Source: Microbacterium croceum (GTDB taxonomy: Bacteria > Actinomycetota > Actinomycetes > Actinomycetales > Microbacteriaceae). Taken from it: a stretch of DNA of 64,000 nt. Numbering within the stretch: the stretch's first letter is position 1; every line of letters starts with the position of its first letter. Of the stretch, positions 50,632 through 61,500 are shown piece by piece. The DNA lies in contig NZ_JAHWXN010000001.1 of NCBI RefSeq assembly GCF_023091245.1, positions 1,054,001 to 1,118,000 on the forward strand, in the 5' to 3' direction. The notes under the pieces were generated by a model. That model saw nothing but the letters and a program-made list of their open reading frames with translations, did no database searches and had not been told where the DNA came from. Position numbers and translations under genes: made by a program.

Positions 50632-51567
50632 TCAGATCCGCCGTCCGCGGGGCATCAGCCGCACATCGGGCAGGGGCGGGGCGGGGATGCGCACCTCGTG
50701 ACCGTCGACAGCGCCGAACCGTGTCGGCGCGGCACCGGCGGACGACTCGGCCTCCCAGTCCGCACGAGCGGCGGCGATCTCGTCGTGCGTGCGTCCGGCG
50801 AAGTTCCACCACATCACGATCTCGTCCTCGAACGGCTCGCCGCCGAGCAGGAACAGCAGCGCGCCAGCGGCCGACGACACCTCGACCTCGTGGCGCGAGT
50901 CGCCCAGGTAGAGCAGCTCGTTGCGGGGCATCGGATGCTCCGCCACCACCACATCGCCCTCGACGAGCATCACGGCGTGCTCCCACTCCGGCCGCAGCGG
51001 CAGTCGCACGCGCGACCCCGCGGGAACCACGATCTCGGCGCCGACGATCGGCGTGTGCACGGTCGCGGGTGAGGAGACGCCGGCGAACTCTCCGAGCACG
51101 ACCGTGGCGTCGGCATCCGTGCCGTCGTCGGCGGGCAGCGTCAGGCCGGGAAGGTCGACGTGCCGCTCGAAGCCCGCGGCGCCGTGGCGGGCGGACTCCG
51201 GCAGCACGACCCAGAACTGCAGTGCATCGAGGGCGATCGGATCATCGCCGATCGAGTATTCCGAGTGCGAGATGCCGTTCCCGGCCGTCATCAGGTTCAA
51301 CTGCCCGCGGCGCAGGTCGGCGTCGCTGCCGAGCGAGTCGCGGTGCCGGATCTCTCCGACCAGCGGCCAGGTCACGGTCTGCAGCCCGATGTGCGGATGC
51401 GGCTCCACACGCATGCGCGTCTCGGCGGGGCCGAAGCGGTCGAGGAAGCACCAGGCCCCGATCGTCGGCAGGTTGCGGTGCGGCAGCGCGCGCAGGACCG
51501 TCATGCCGCGGACTCCGCCCAGCGGCACCTCGCGGGGCTCGAGCACGAGCCGGTGCGGGCCGATCAT
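50632..51567 (-). CDS. Pirin-family cupin protein
   Basis: 311 residues, ATG 51567 (a GTG three bases earlier is also possible). The N-terminal cupin has the pirin metal motif HPHIGLQTVTWPLVGEIRHR and GNGISHSEYS, giving the expected three histidines and one glutamate. The C-terminal cupin contains FLLGGEPFEDEIVMWWNF. Pirins have been linked to quercetinase activity, redox stress and regulation of pyruvate metabolism; the role of this one is not predictable. The start overlaps the GNAT stop. Confidence 0.9.
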   Translation of the reverse strand: MIGPHRLVLEPREVPLGGVRGMTVLRALPHRNLPTIGAWCFLDRFGPAETRMRVEPHPHIGLQTVTWPLVGEIRHRDSLGSDADLRRGQLNLMTAGNGISHSEYSIGDDPIALDALQFWVVLPESARHGAAGFERHVDLPGLTLPADDGTDADATVVLGEFAGVSSPATVHTPIVGAEIVVPAGSRVRLPLRPEWEHAVMLVEGDVVVAEHPMPRNELLYLGDSRHEVEVSSAAGALLFLLGGEPFEDEIVMWWNFAGRTHDEIAAARADWEAESSAGAAPTRFGAVDGHEVRIPAPPLPDVRLMPRGRRI

Positions 51568-51902
51568 CACGCGCCTGCGGCCTCGGCGCTGCCGTCGGCG
51601 ACGGCACCCGGCGTGCGCGGCCAGCGGATCTCGGCGCCGGGGATCTCGTGCGTCTCGAGGTAGCGGGCGATGTAGGGGCACAGCGGCACGATCGCGTCTC
51701 CGGATGCCGCGGCGTCGGCGAGCGCGGCAGCGGCCAGTCTGCCCGCGAGCCCCTGCCCCTGGAAGGCGGGATCGACCTCGGTGTGGGTGAAGCGGATCGA
51801 GCCGGGGCGCAGGTCGTACTCCGCGAAGCCCGCGAGCGTGCCGTCGGAGCGGATCTCGTAGCGCGATGCGTCGTCGTTGCGGGTGACGGTGATGTCGGTC
51901 AT
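51567..51902 (-). CDS. Small GNAT-family N-acetyltransferase (YjdJ type)
   Basis: 111 residues from ATG 51902. The acetyl-CoA binding motif is FTHTEVDPAFQGQGLAGRLA, followed by VPLCPYIARYLETH, the hallmark of the small COG2388 GNAT group. The C-terminal 18 residues are low complexity. It begins a short minus-strand operon with pirin and the hypothetical gene. It is divergent from recQ across 306 bp, which contains the two 61-bp palindromes. The substrate is unknown. Confidence 0.9.
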   Translation of the reverse strand: MTDITVTRNDDASRYEIRSDGTLAGFAEYDLRPGSIRFTHTEVDPAFQGQGLAGRLAAAALADAAASGDAIVPLCPYIARYLETHEIPGAEIRWPRTPGAVADGSAEAAGA

Positions 51903-51982
51903 CGGGGCTCCTTCTGGCGTCTTCGTCCAACCTACGCCCGGCGGGCGTGACCCGGTCGTGTTCCTCCGGGGCTCCCTGACGA

Positions 51983-52043
51983 TGAGGGGTCAAGACACGC
52001 CGTTGCGCAAGGGTCGGGCGCGGCGTGTCCTGACCCTTCACCC
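51983..52043. repeat. 61-bp palindromic repeat, copy A
   Basis: TGAGGGGTCA-AGACACGCCG ... CGGCGTGTC-CTGACCCTTCA: an inverted repeat that can fold into a long hairpin. It is repeated at 52105-52165 with two substitutions. The surrounding 51903-52208 stretch otherwise shows no gene. Confidence 0.85.
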
Positions 52044-52104
52044 GAGCGGATGCCGCAGCGAGGGTGTCCGGGCTGTGTCCGCCCGGCCGGTGAGGCGCTT
52101 CCGG

Positions 52105-52165
52105 TGAGGGGTCAAGACACGCCGTTGCGCGAGGGTCGGGCGCGGCGTGTCCTGACCCCTCACCC
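52105..52165. repeat. 61-bp palindromic repeat, copy B
   Basis: Same length as copy A, differing at two positions; the second change (CCTTCA to CCCTCA) restores perfect arm pairing. It lies 44 bp before the recQ start at 52209, so recQ's promoter must sit between or within the palindromes. Confidence 0.85.
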
Positions 52166-52208
52166 GGCGGAGGGGAGTGAGGTCGGTGAGGGTCGTTACG
52201 CTGGAGGG

Positions 52209-54287
<2,079 letters not shown>

Positions 54288-54304
54288 GTCGCCCCCCCGG
54301 ATCA

Positions 54305-54322
54305 GACCCCTCACGCGGGGTC
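54305..54322 (+). terminator. Short hairpin after recQ
   Basis: GACCCC (54305-54310) and GGGGTC (54317-54322) form a 6-bp GC-rich stem with a 6-base loop, 18 bp after the recQ stop. No T-tract. A weak terminator candidate. Confidence 0.4.
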
Positions 54323-54346
54323 GACACCGGCGAGGGACGGGCATCC

Positions 54347-54361
54347 TGTCGCCTGGCGACA
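54347..54361. promoter_or_regulatory. Palindrome before the acyl-CoA oxidase-like gene
   Basis: TGTCGCC-T-GGCGACA is a perfect 7-bp inverted repeat with one central base, 116 bp before the acyl-CoA oxidase-like start. Such sites often bind TetR- or GntR-type fatty-acid regulators; the binding protein is unknown here. Confidence 0.35.
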
Positions 54362-54476
54362 ACGCAGGGCGGGGGCGCGGCGGGATGGCGTTAGAGGATG
54401 CGGACAGGTGACTTCGCCCTGGTTTGTCGCAGACCTACCATGGGGGCATCCCTGCTTCTCTTCGAGAGGAATGCCC

Positions 54477-56543
54477 ATGGTCGACGCCGCTGTCCGTTCT
54501 TCCGCGACACCCACCCCGTCGAACGATGCTCCGCACACGCCGCACATCGACGTGGCGAAGGTCAACGATCTCCTGATGGGCACCTGGGGCGACACCCGCC
54601 GCCAGGCCCGCGAGATGATCAAGGACTCCGCGTTCTGGCGTCAGGACGAGCTCGGCAAGGACGAGCACCGCGAGCGCGTGCTGAGCCAGCTCCACCTTCT
54701 GGTCGACAACAAGGCCGTGCACCGCGCCTTCCCGAAGTGGCTCGGCGGTGAGGAGGACAACGGCGCCAACATCGCCGGTTTCGAGGAGCTGGTCGTGGCC
54801 GACCCGAGCCTGCAGATCAAGTCGGGTGTGCAGTGGGGCCTGTTCGGCTCCGCGATCCTGCAGCTCGGCACCAGGGAGCACCACGAGAAGTGGCTGCCCG
54901 GAGTGATGGACCTTTCGATCCCCGGTGCCTTCGCGATGACCGAGATCGGACACGGATCCGACGTGGCATCCGCCGGCACCACCGCGACCTATGACCCCGA
55001 GACAGAGGAATTCGTCATCCACACCCCCTTCCGCGGGGCGACGAAGGAGTACCTCGGCAATGCGGCCCTGCACGGCATCGCGGCGACGGTGTTCGCGCAG
55101 CTGATCACCAACGGCGTGAGCCACGGCGTGCACTGCTTCTACGTGCCGCTGCGCGGTGAAGACGGCGTCGACCTGCCCGGAATCGGCCGTGAGGATGACG
55201 GCCTGAAGGGCGGCCTGAACGGCATCGACAACGGGCGTCTGTCGTTCGACCACGTCCGCATCCCTCGCACCAACCTGCTCAACCGCTACGGGGACGTCGC
55301 TCCCGACGGCACCTACTCCAGCGCGATCGACAGTCCTGGGCGCCGCTTCTTCACGATGCTCGGCACCCTGGTTCAGGGGCGCGTCTCGCTCGACGGTGCC
55401 GCCTCGTGGGCATCCGCTCTCGGGCTCGACATCGCGATCACCTACGCCACCCAGCGCCGCCAGTTCGACGGCGCCGACGGCGAAGAGGTCGTGCTGCTCG
55501 ACTACGGCAAGCACCAGCGCCGCCTGCTCCCGCGGCTCGCGACCACCTACGCCCAGATCTTCGCGCACGACGAGTTCCTGCAGAAGTTCGACGGCGTCTT
55601 CTCCGGCCGCACCGACACTCCGGCCGACCGTGAGGATCTCGAGACGCTCGCGGCCGCGCTCAAGCCGTTGTCGACCTGGCATGCGCTCGACACGCTGCAG
55701 GAGGCGCGTGAGGCCTGCGGCGGCGCCGGCTTCATGTTCGAGAACCGTCTGGTGGGCCTGCGCGCCGACCTCGACATCTACGTCACGTTCGAGGGTGACA
55801 ACAACGTGCTGCTGCAGCTGGTGGGCAAGCGGCTGCTCACCGACTACGCGAACCAGTTCCGTGGCAAGGATGCGGCTGCGCTCGCCAAGTTCGCGGTCGG
55901 GCAGACCGCGGGCAAGGTGTTCCACGGAGCCGGCCTGCGTCAGTTCGGGCAGGCGGTCGCCGATTTCGGTCAGGTCTCGCGCTCGGTCGAGAACGGTCTG
56001 CGTGAGGGGCAGCAGCATGAACTGCTCGCCGACCGCGTGCAGCAGATGGTCGCCGACATCGCCGGTCGCCTGCGTGCCGGCGCGAAGGACAAATCGCTCG
56101 GCGCCCGGCTGTTCAACGAGAACCAGGCCGAGCTCATCGAGGCTGCTCGTGCGCACGGGGAGCTGCTGCAGTGGGAGGCGTTCACCGACGCCATCCACGG
56201 CATGGAAGACGGCGAGAGCAAGCAGGTGCTCACCTGGCTGCGCGACCTGTTCGGTCTGCAGCTGATCGAGAAGCACCTGGCTTGGCACCTCATCAACGGA
56301 CGGCTGTCGACGCAGCGCGCCGCGGCGGTGTCGAGCTACATCGACCGCCTCTGCGCCCGTCTGCGCCCGCACGCGCTCGACCTCGTGAAGGCCTTCGGCT
56401 ACGAGCCCGAGCATGTGCGTGCACCCATCGCCTCCGGTGCCGAGCAGGAGCGTCAGGACGAGGCCCGCGCGTACTACGCCGACCTCGCGGCCTCCGGCAA
56501 CGCTCCGATCCAGGAGAAGGCGCTCAAGAAGCGGAAGCGCTGA
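54477..56543 (+). CDS. Acyl-CoA oxidase/dehydrogenase family protein (long form)
   Basis: 688 residues from ATG 54477, which has GAGAGGA seven bases upstream; ATG 54471 is closer to it than is usual. Length and motifs fit acyl-CoA oxidase-type flavoproteins: [54 protein letters not shown] and [18 protein letters not shown] with the catalytic Glu. The C-terminal 200-residue extension matches ACOX domains. It oxidises long-chain acyl-CoA, with electrons going to oxygen or ETF. It stands alone between recQ and a large palindrome. The electron acceptor cannot be told from sequence. Confidence 0.9.
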   Translation: MVDAAVRSSATPTPSNDAPHTPHIDVAKVNDLLMGTWGDTRRQAREMIKDSAFWRQDELGKDEHRERVLSQLHLLVDNKAVHRAFPKWLGGEEDNGANIAGFEELVVADPSLQIKSGVQWGLFGSAILQLGTREHHEKWLPGVMDLSIPGAFAMTEIGHGSDVASAGTTATYDPETEEFVIHTPFRGATKEYLGNAALHGIAATVFAQLITNGVSHGVHCFYVPLRGEDGVDLPGIGREDDGLKGGLNGIDNGRLSFDHVRIPRTNLLNRYGDVAPDGTYSSAIDSPGRRFFTMLGTLVQGRVSLDGAASWASALGLDIAITYATQRRQFDGADGEEVVLLDYGKHQRRLLPRLATTYAQIFAHDEFLQKFDGVFSGRTDTPADREDLETLAAALKPLSTWHALDTLQEAREACGGAGFMFENRLVGLRADLDIYVTFEGDNNVLLQLVGKRLLTDYANQFRGKDAAALAKFAVGQTAGKVFHGAGLRQFGQAVADFGQVSRSVENGLREGQQHELLADRVQQMVADIAGRLRAGAKDKSLGARLFNENQAELIEAARAHGELLQWEAFTDAIHGMEDGESKQVLTWLRDLFGLQLIEKHLAWHLINGRLSTQRAAAVSSYIDRLCARLRPHALDLVKAFGYEPEHVRAPIASGAEQERQDEARAYYADLAASGNAPIQEKALKKRKR

Positions 56544-56552
56544 CCGCGGTCG

Positions 56553-56647
56553 TTCACAACTCAGGACATCCCGCCCGAATCCACAGCTCGATCCACGGAT
56601 TCCGGCGGGATGTCGTGCGCGCGGGCGCGGATGTCCTGAGCTGTGAA
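56553..56647. repeat. Nested palindrome after the acyl-CoA oxidase-like gene
   Basis: Outer arms 56553-56571 (TTCACAACTCAGGACATCC) and 56629-56647 pair with one mismatch. Inner arms GACATCCCGCCCGAATCC and GGATTCCGGCGGGATGTC also pair with one mismatch. The whole 95-bp unit can form a long bulged hairpin ten bases after the stop, so it may terminate transcription. It is unlike the other palindromes in the window. Confidence 0.8.
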
Positions 56648-56731
56648 GCACCGGGCTCCTGCGCAGAGCCGCGCGGTGTAGCGTCGTGCAGGCGCCGGCT
56701 GCGGCGCAGGATCGACAAGAGGAGCACCCGC

Positions 56732-57778
56732 ATGAGCACTGTCCACGCCTACGCCGCACCGAGCGAGGCTGCACCGCTGGAGCGCACCACGATCGAGCGT
56801 CGGGACCTCGGCCCGCGAGACGTCCTGATCGACATCGCGTTCGCCGGCATCTGCCACTCCGACATCCACACCGTCCGCGGCGACTGGGGTCCGCAGAGCT
56901 ACCCGCTCGCGCCGGGACACGAGATCACGGGTACTGTCGCAGCGGTCGGCGCCGAGGTGTCGTCGTTTGCGATCGGCGACCGGGTCGGCGTCGGCTGCAT
57001 GGTGAACTCCTGCGGTCGGTGCCGCAACTGCGCGCGCGGACTCGAGCAGTTCTGCGTCGAGGGCGCCGTGATGACCTACGGCGGCACCGACCGTGACGGC
57101 ACCATCACGCAGGGCGGCTACTCCGAGCAGGTCGTCGTGACCGAGGCCTTCGTGCTGCGGATCCCCGATGCGCTCCCACTCGACGCCGCCGCGCCGCTGC
57201 TGTGCGCCGGCATCACCACGTACTCGCCGCTGCGGCACTGGAACGTCGGGCCGGGCACCCGCGTCGCGGTCGTCGGTCTCGGGGGCCTGGGGCACATGGG
57301 CGTGCAGATCGCCCATGCACTCGGTGCCGAGGTGACGGTGCTCTCGCAGACCCTCAGCAAGCAGGACGACGGTCTCCGCCTCGGTGCCGATCGGTACTTC
57401 GCCACGAGCGACCGCGCGACGTTCCGCGAGCTGAGGTCCTCGTTCGACGTGATCCTGAACACCGTGAGCGCCGTGCTCGACATGCGCTCCTACCTGAGCC
57501 TGCTCGACGTCGACGGCACGATGATCTGCGTCGGTGCGCCGGCCGAGCCGCTCGCGGTGGGGGTCTCTTCGCTGATCGGCGGACGCCGGTCGCTGGCGGG
57601 GTCGAACATCGGCGGGATCGCGGAGACCCAGGAGATGCTCGATTTCTGCGCCGAGCACGGCATCGCGTCCGAGATCGAGGTCATCTCCGCGTCCGGCATC
57701 AACGACGCCTACGAGCGGGTGCTCGCGTCGGACGTCCGGTACCGCTTCGTGATCGACGCCGCGACCATCAGCGAGTGA
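56732..57778 (+). CDS. Zinc-dependent NAD(P) alcohol dehydrogenase (YahK/cinnamyl type)
   Basis: 348 residues. The catalytic zinc ligands lie in [15 protein letters not shown] and [12 protein letters not shown]. The structural zinc site is [15 protein letters not shown], and the cofactor loop is [20 protein letters not shown]. The set matches the YahK/CAD branch, which generally uses NADPH and reduces a wide range of aldehydes. AAGAGGAG precedes the ATG at 56732. It stands alone between the palindrome and the tag gene, so its physiological substrate is not indicated. Confidence 0.93.
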   Translation: MSTVHAYAAPSEAAPLERTTIERRDLGPRDVLIDIAFAGICHSDIHTVRGDWGPQSYPLAPGHEITGTVAAVGAEVSSFAIGDRVGVGCMVNSCGRCRNCARGLEQFCVEGAVMTYGGTDRDGTITQGGYSEQVVVTEAFVLRIPDALPLDAAAPLLCAGITTYSPLRHWNVGPGTRVAVVGLGGLGHMGVQIAHALGAEVTVLSQTLSKQDDGLRLGADRYFATSDRATFRELRSSFDVILNTVSAVLDMRSYLSLLDVDGTMICVGAPAEPLAVGVSSLIGGRRSLAGSNIGGIAETQEMLDFCAEHGIASEIEVISASGINDAYERVLASDVRYRFVIDAATISE

Positions 57779-57844
57779 CCTCCGGGCGCGCGGCCACCCG
57801 CCAGGAGCGGACGCGATGTCCGTCCCGGCGGATAGCCTGAGCGT

Positions 57845-58411
57845 ATGACCTCCGTGATCACCGGTCCCGACGAACGCGCTCGCTGCGCGTGGGTCGGCGA
57901 CGATGCCGAGTACCGCCGCTACCACGACGAGGAGTGGGGCACCCCGCTGCACGGCGACCGTGCGCTGTTCGAGAAGATGGCGCTCGAGGGCTTCCAGGCG
58001 GGGCTGTCGTGGATCACGATCCTGCGCAAGCGCCCCCACTTCCGAGAGGTGTTCTGCGGATTCGAGCCCGAGGCCGTCGCCGAGTTCGACGAGGGCGACG
58101 TGGAGCGTCTGATGGGTGATGCGGGGATCGTCCGCAACCGCGCCAAGATCGAGGCGACGATCGGCAATGCGCAGATCGTCCGGGGCATGGCCGAGGGAGA
58201 GCTCGACGCCCTGATGTGGTCGTTCGCCCCTCCGGCAGCGTCCCGGCCCGCGACGATGGGGGAGGTGCCTGCGGTCACGCCCGAGTCGACCGCGATGAGC
58301 AAGGAGCTGCGGCGCCGGGGGTTCCGTTTCGTCGGGCCCACCACGATGTACGCCCTGATGCAGTCGGCCGGAATGGTCGACGACCACATCCAGGGCTGCT
58401 GGCGAGGCTGA
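57845..58411 (+). CDS. tag: DNA-3-methyladenine glycosylase I
   Basis: 188 residues. The Tag signature is clear: CAWVGDDAEYRRYHDEEWG, FEKMALEGFQAGLSWITIL and RKRPHFREVF. The late motif SKELRRRGFRFVGPTTMYAL and the C-terminal CWRG complete the helix-hairpin-helix fold and the zinc-binding His/Cys set. The enzyme removes 3-methyladenine from alkylated DNA to start base excision repair. Typical length is about 185-190 residues. It is monocistronic by position; a hairpin at 58451-58476 may terminate it. Confidence 0.95.
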   Translation: MTSVITGPDERARCAWVGDDAEYRRYHDEEWGTPLHGDRALFEKMALEGFQAGLSWITILRKRPHFREVFCGFEPEAVAEFDEGDVERLMGDAGIVRNRAKIEATIGNAQIVRGMAEGELDALMWSFAPPAASRPATMGEVPAVTPESTAMSKELRRRGFRFVGPTTMYALMQSAGMVDDHIQGCWRG

Positions 58412-58450
58412 TCGCCCGGATGCGGTCGGATCCCCTGCCTTGGGGGACGC

Positions 58451-58476
58451 CTCGATGGGCACTTCTCCCCATCGAG
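58451..58476 (+). terminator. Perfect 9-bp hairpin between tag and the surface protein gene
   Basis: CTCGATGGG (58451-58459) and CCCATCGAG (58468-58476) form a perfect stem with an 8-base loop, 40 bp after the tag stop. It could end the tag transcript or act in the leader of the next gene. No T-tract follows. Confidence 0.45.
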
Positions 58477-58555
58477 AGCATTACCACAGCGCGGTTAGGA
58501 TAGACCGGTACGCCGCGGGCTTTCGGCTGGTGGTGAGAGTCGGTAGTTCGACCCT

Positions 58556-58563
58556 GGGGGGGG
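58556..58563 (+). repeat. Run of eight G ahead of the surface protein start
   Basis: Eight consecutive G bases lie 8-15 bp upstream of the ATG at 58572, inside the ribosome-binding region. Length change in the run would shift ribosome-site spacing. Confidence 0.6.
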
Positions 58564-58571
58564 AACCGGGT

Positions 58572-61500
58572 ATGAAGGCACTGTCATGGATGCGCGCGCG
58601 ACCCAAGACGCTGGCATCGGCCGCGGGCGTCACCGTGGGCGTGATCGCCATCACGACCATGGCGTTCACCTACGAGGGCTTCCCGACGACCAAGGTCGAC
58701 CTGAACGACGGCGGTGTCTGGATCACCAAGACGTCGAGCCTGCTCGTGGGCCACTTCAACCATGAGTCCACCGTCCTCGACGGGGGATTGCGAACGACCG
58801 GCGAGAACTACGACATCCTCCAGGCGGCGTCCACCGTCCTCGTCGTCGACGACAGCGCCTCCACTGTCACCACCGTGGACCCCGCACGCATCTCACTCGG
58901 CGATTCCGCCGCGATCCCCACGACCGCGAAGGTCGCACTCGGCAACCGCACGGCCGCCGTCCTCGATGAGAAGTCCGGAGACCTCTGGGTCGTGCCGGTA
59001 GCGGGCATCGCCGGGTTCGAGATCGAGGCGACCGAACCGCTCGCAGAGCTCGGTGAGAACGCCGACGTGGTCGTCGCGGGTGACGGCACCGTGTTCGCGC
59101 TGTCGGCCGAGCGGGGAGAGGTCGTCACGGTTCCTGTCGACAACGAGGGTGAGGCGGGCGAGCCCTCCACGGCGTCGGTCGGCGAGATCGACACCGCCCT
59201 GCGCCCCACGATCACCGCGGTCGGACGCACACCGATCGTGCTCGACGCCGCTGCGGGAGTCGTGATGACGCCCGGCGGGTTCCGCACCGAGATCGACGGT
59301 GCCGCAGATGCGGTGCTCCAGCAGGCATCGGCGGAGACGGATGCCGTGGCCGTCGCCACGGCTTCGACGCTGCTCGAGGTGCCGCTCGACGGCAGCGAGG
59401 CGACCGAGACGGCCGTCGGGGCGAACGGCACCGCTGCCGCTCCGGTCTGGCTGCGCGGCTGCACGTACGGTGCATGGGCAGGCTCGGCGAAGTTCGTCCG
59501 CGAATGCCCCGGAAGTGCCAACGACGTGAACGCCGTGGTCGACGGTGCCGAGGAAGCGGCGAGCCTGGTCTTCCGCGTCAACCGCGATGTCATCATCCTG
59601 AACGACGCCGTCGGCGGCGCGGCCTGGATGGCGGATGACAGTCTGCAGCGCGTCGACAACTGGAATGATCTGACCCCTCCCGACGGAGAGACCGAGAACG
59701 AGGACGACTCGACCGAGGAGACGGTGGAGACCACGCTCCCGGAGCGCAGCGAGATCAACACCCCGCCGGTCGCGGAGGACGACTCGTACGGCGTGCGCCC
59801 TGGTGCCACGACGATGCTCCCCGTGCTCGACAACGACAACGACGCGGACGGCGATGTGCTCGTCGCCGCGCTCGCCGAGAAGCAGCCGTCGATCGGTACC
59901 GTGCAGGCCGTCAACAACGGCGGATCTCTCCAGATCGCGGTCGACGAGGATGCGTCGGGGACTGCCACGTTCATGTATGAGGCCGACGACGGGCGCAAGG
60001 GCAAGGACACCGCGATGGTGACCCTCACGGTGCGTCCCTGGGACGAGAACGAAGCCCCGAAGGCGAAGCGCAAGACGGCGCTGGCGGTGGAGACCGGCGG
60101 CACGATCTCGTACAACATCCTTCCGGACTGGATCGACCCGGACGGCGATGACATCTACCTGCAGAGCGTCACCCCTGCGGAGGGCGACGAGGTCGACTTC
60201 AGCAAAGACGGCCAGATGACCTACAAGGCCACGGCGAGTCTGCAGGGGCGCAAGGAGGTCCAGGTCGTCGTGGCCGACGCCTCGGGGCTCACGACCACGT
60301 CGACGCTCACGTTGGACGTGCGCCCGCAAGGATCGACGAACCCCAAGACGAACGCCGATCATGTGGTCACGCGCGCCGGGGAACAGGTCACGGTCGCACC
60401 GTTGGTCAACGACACCAGCGCCGGCCGCGAACCGTTGCGTCTGAGCCGGGTGCTCGACACCCCCGGCGCGACGATCCAGCCGAACACCGCGAACAAGACC
60501 TTCACCTTCGTGGCGCCGGAACCCGGCGTCTACTACGTGCAGTACCAGGTCACCACCGGCCCCAAGAACGGCGAAGGGCTCGTCCGCATCGATGTGATGC
60601 CGGAGACCGAGACGGATCTGCCCCCCGTGGCCGTGCGCGATGTGGCGCTGCTGCCCACGGGCGGCGACGTGCTGCTGGGCGTGCTCAACAACGACACCGA
60701 TCCCGCCGGCGGCATCCTCGTGGTGCAGTCCGTGTCGCTGGACCCGGGGAGCGGCATCTCGGTCTCGGTGCTCAACCACGAGACGCTGCGTATCACCGAT
60801 CAGGGCGCCCTCCAGAACGAGGTGCGTATCGGCTACCGGATCTCGAACGGATCGAAGTCCGCCGACGGCGAGGTCGTGGTGATCCCGATCCCCGCTCCCG
60901 ACGAGATCCTGCCGCCGACCGCCAATGCCGACACGGCCACCGTGCGCGCAGGCGACGTCGTGACGATTCCCGTGCTCGACAACGACACCCACCCGAGCGA
61001 CGATGTGCTGCATCTCTCGCCCGATCTCATCGAGCCGCTGGTCGACCCCGAAGATGGTGAGGCCTTCGTCTCGCAGGACGAGGTGCGCTTCAAAGCCGGC
61101 GCCGAGGCCAAGACCGTCTACCTCACATACGAGGCCGTGGATTCGCGTCAGCAGAAGGCCGCAGGATTCGTCACGATCCAGATCCTGCCGATCGACGAGG
61201 AGAAGAATGCCGCTCCTCGCCCGCAGGACCTCACGGCTCGCGCCCTGGCGGGCAGCGAGGTGAACATCGCGGTGCCGCTCGACGGCATCGACACGGACGG
61301 CGACTCCGTCGAGCTGGTCGGCCTCGACTCCAGCCCGACCAAGGGGCGCATCACGAAGGTCGGACCGAACTACTTCACGTATGAGGCCGCCGAGGGCTCT
61401 GCCGGGGTCGACGCCTTCACCTACCGCGTCCGTGACCGTCTCGGCAAGGAGGGCACTGCGGCCATCCGCGTCGGCGTCGCGCCTGCCGAGCAGATCAACC

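Noticed and set aside
54435..56774. 779-residue open frame on the minus strand
   Set aside because: Antisense shadow of the acyl-CoA oxidase-like gene; no motifs and atypical composition.
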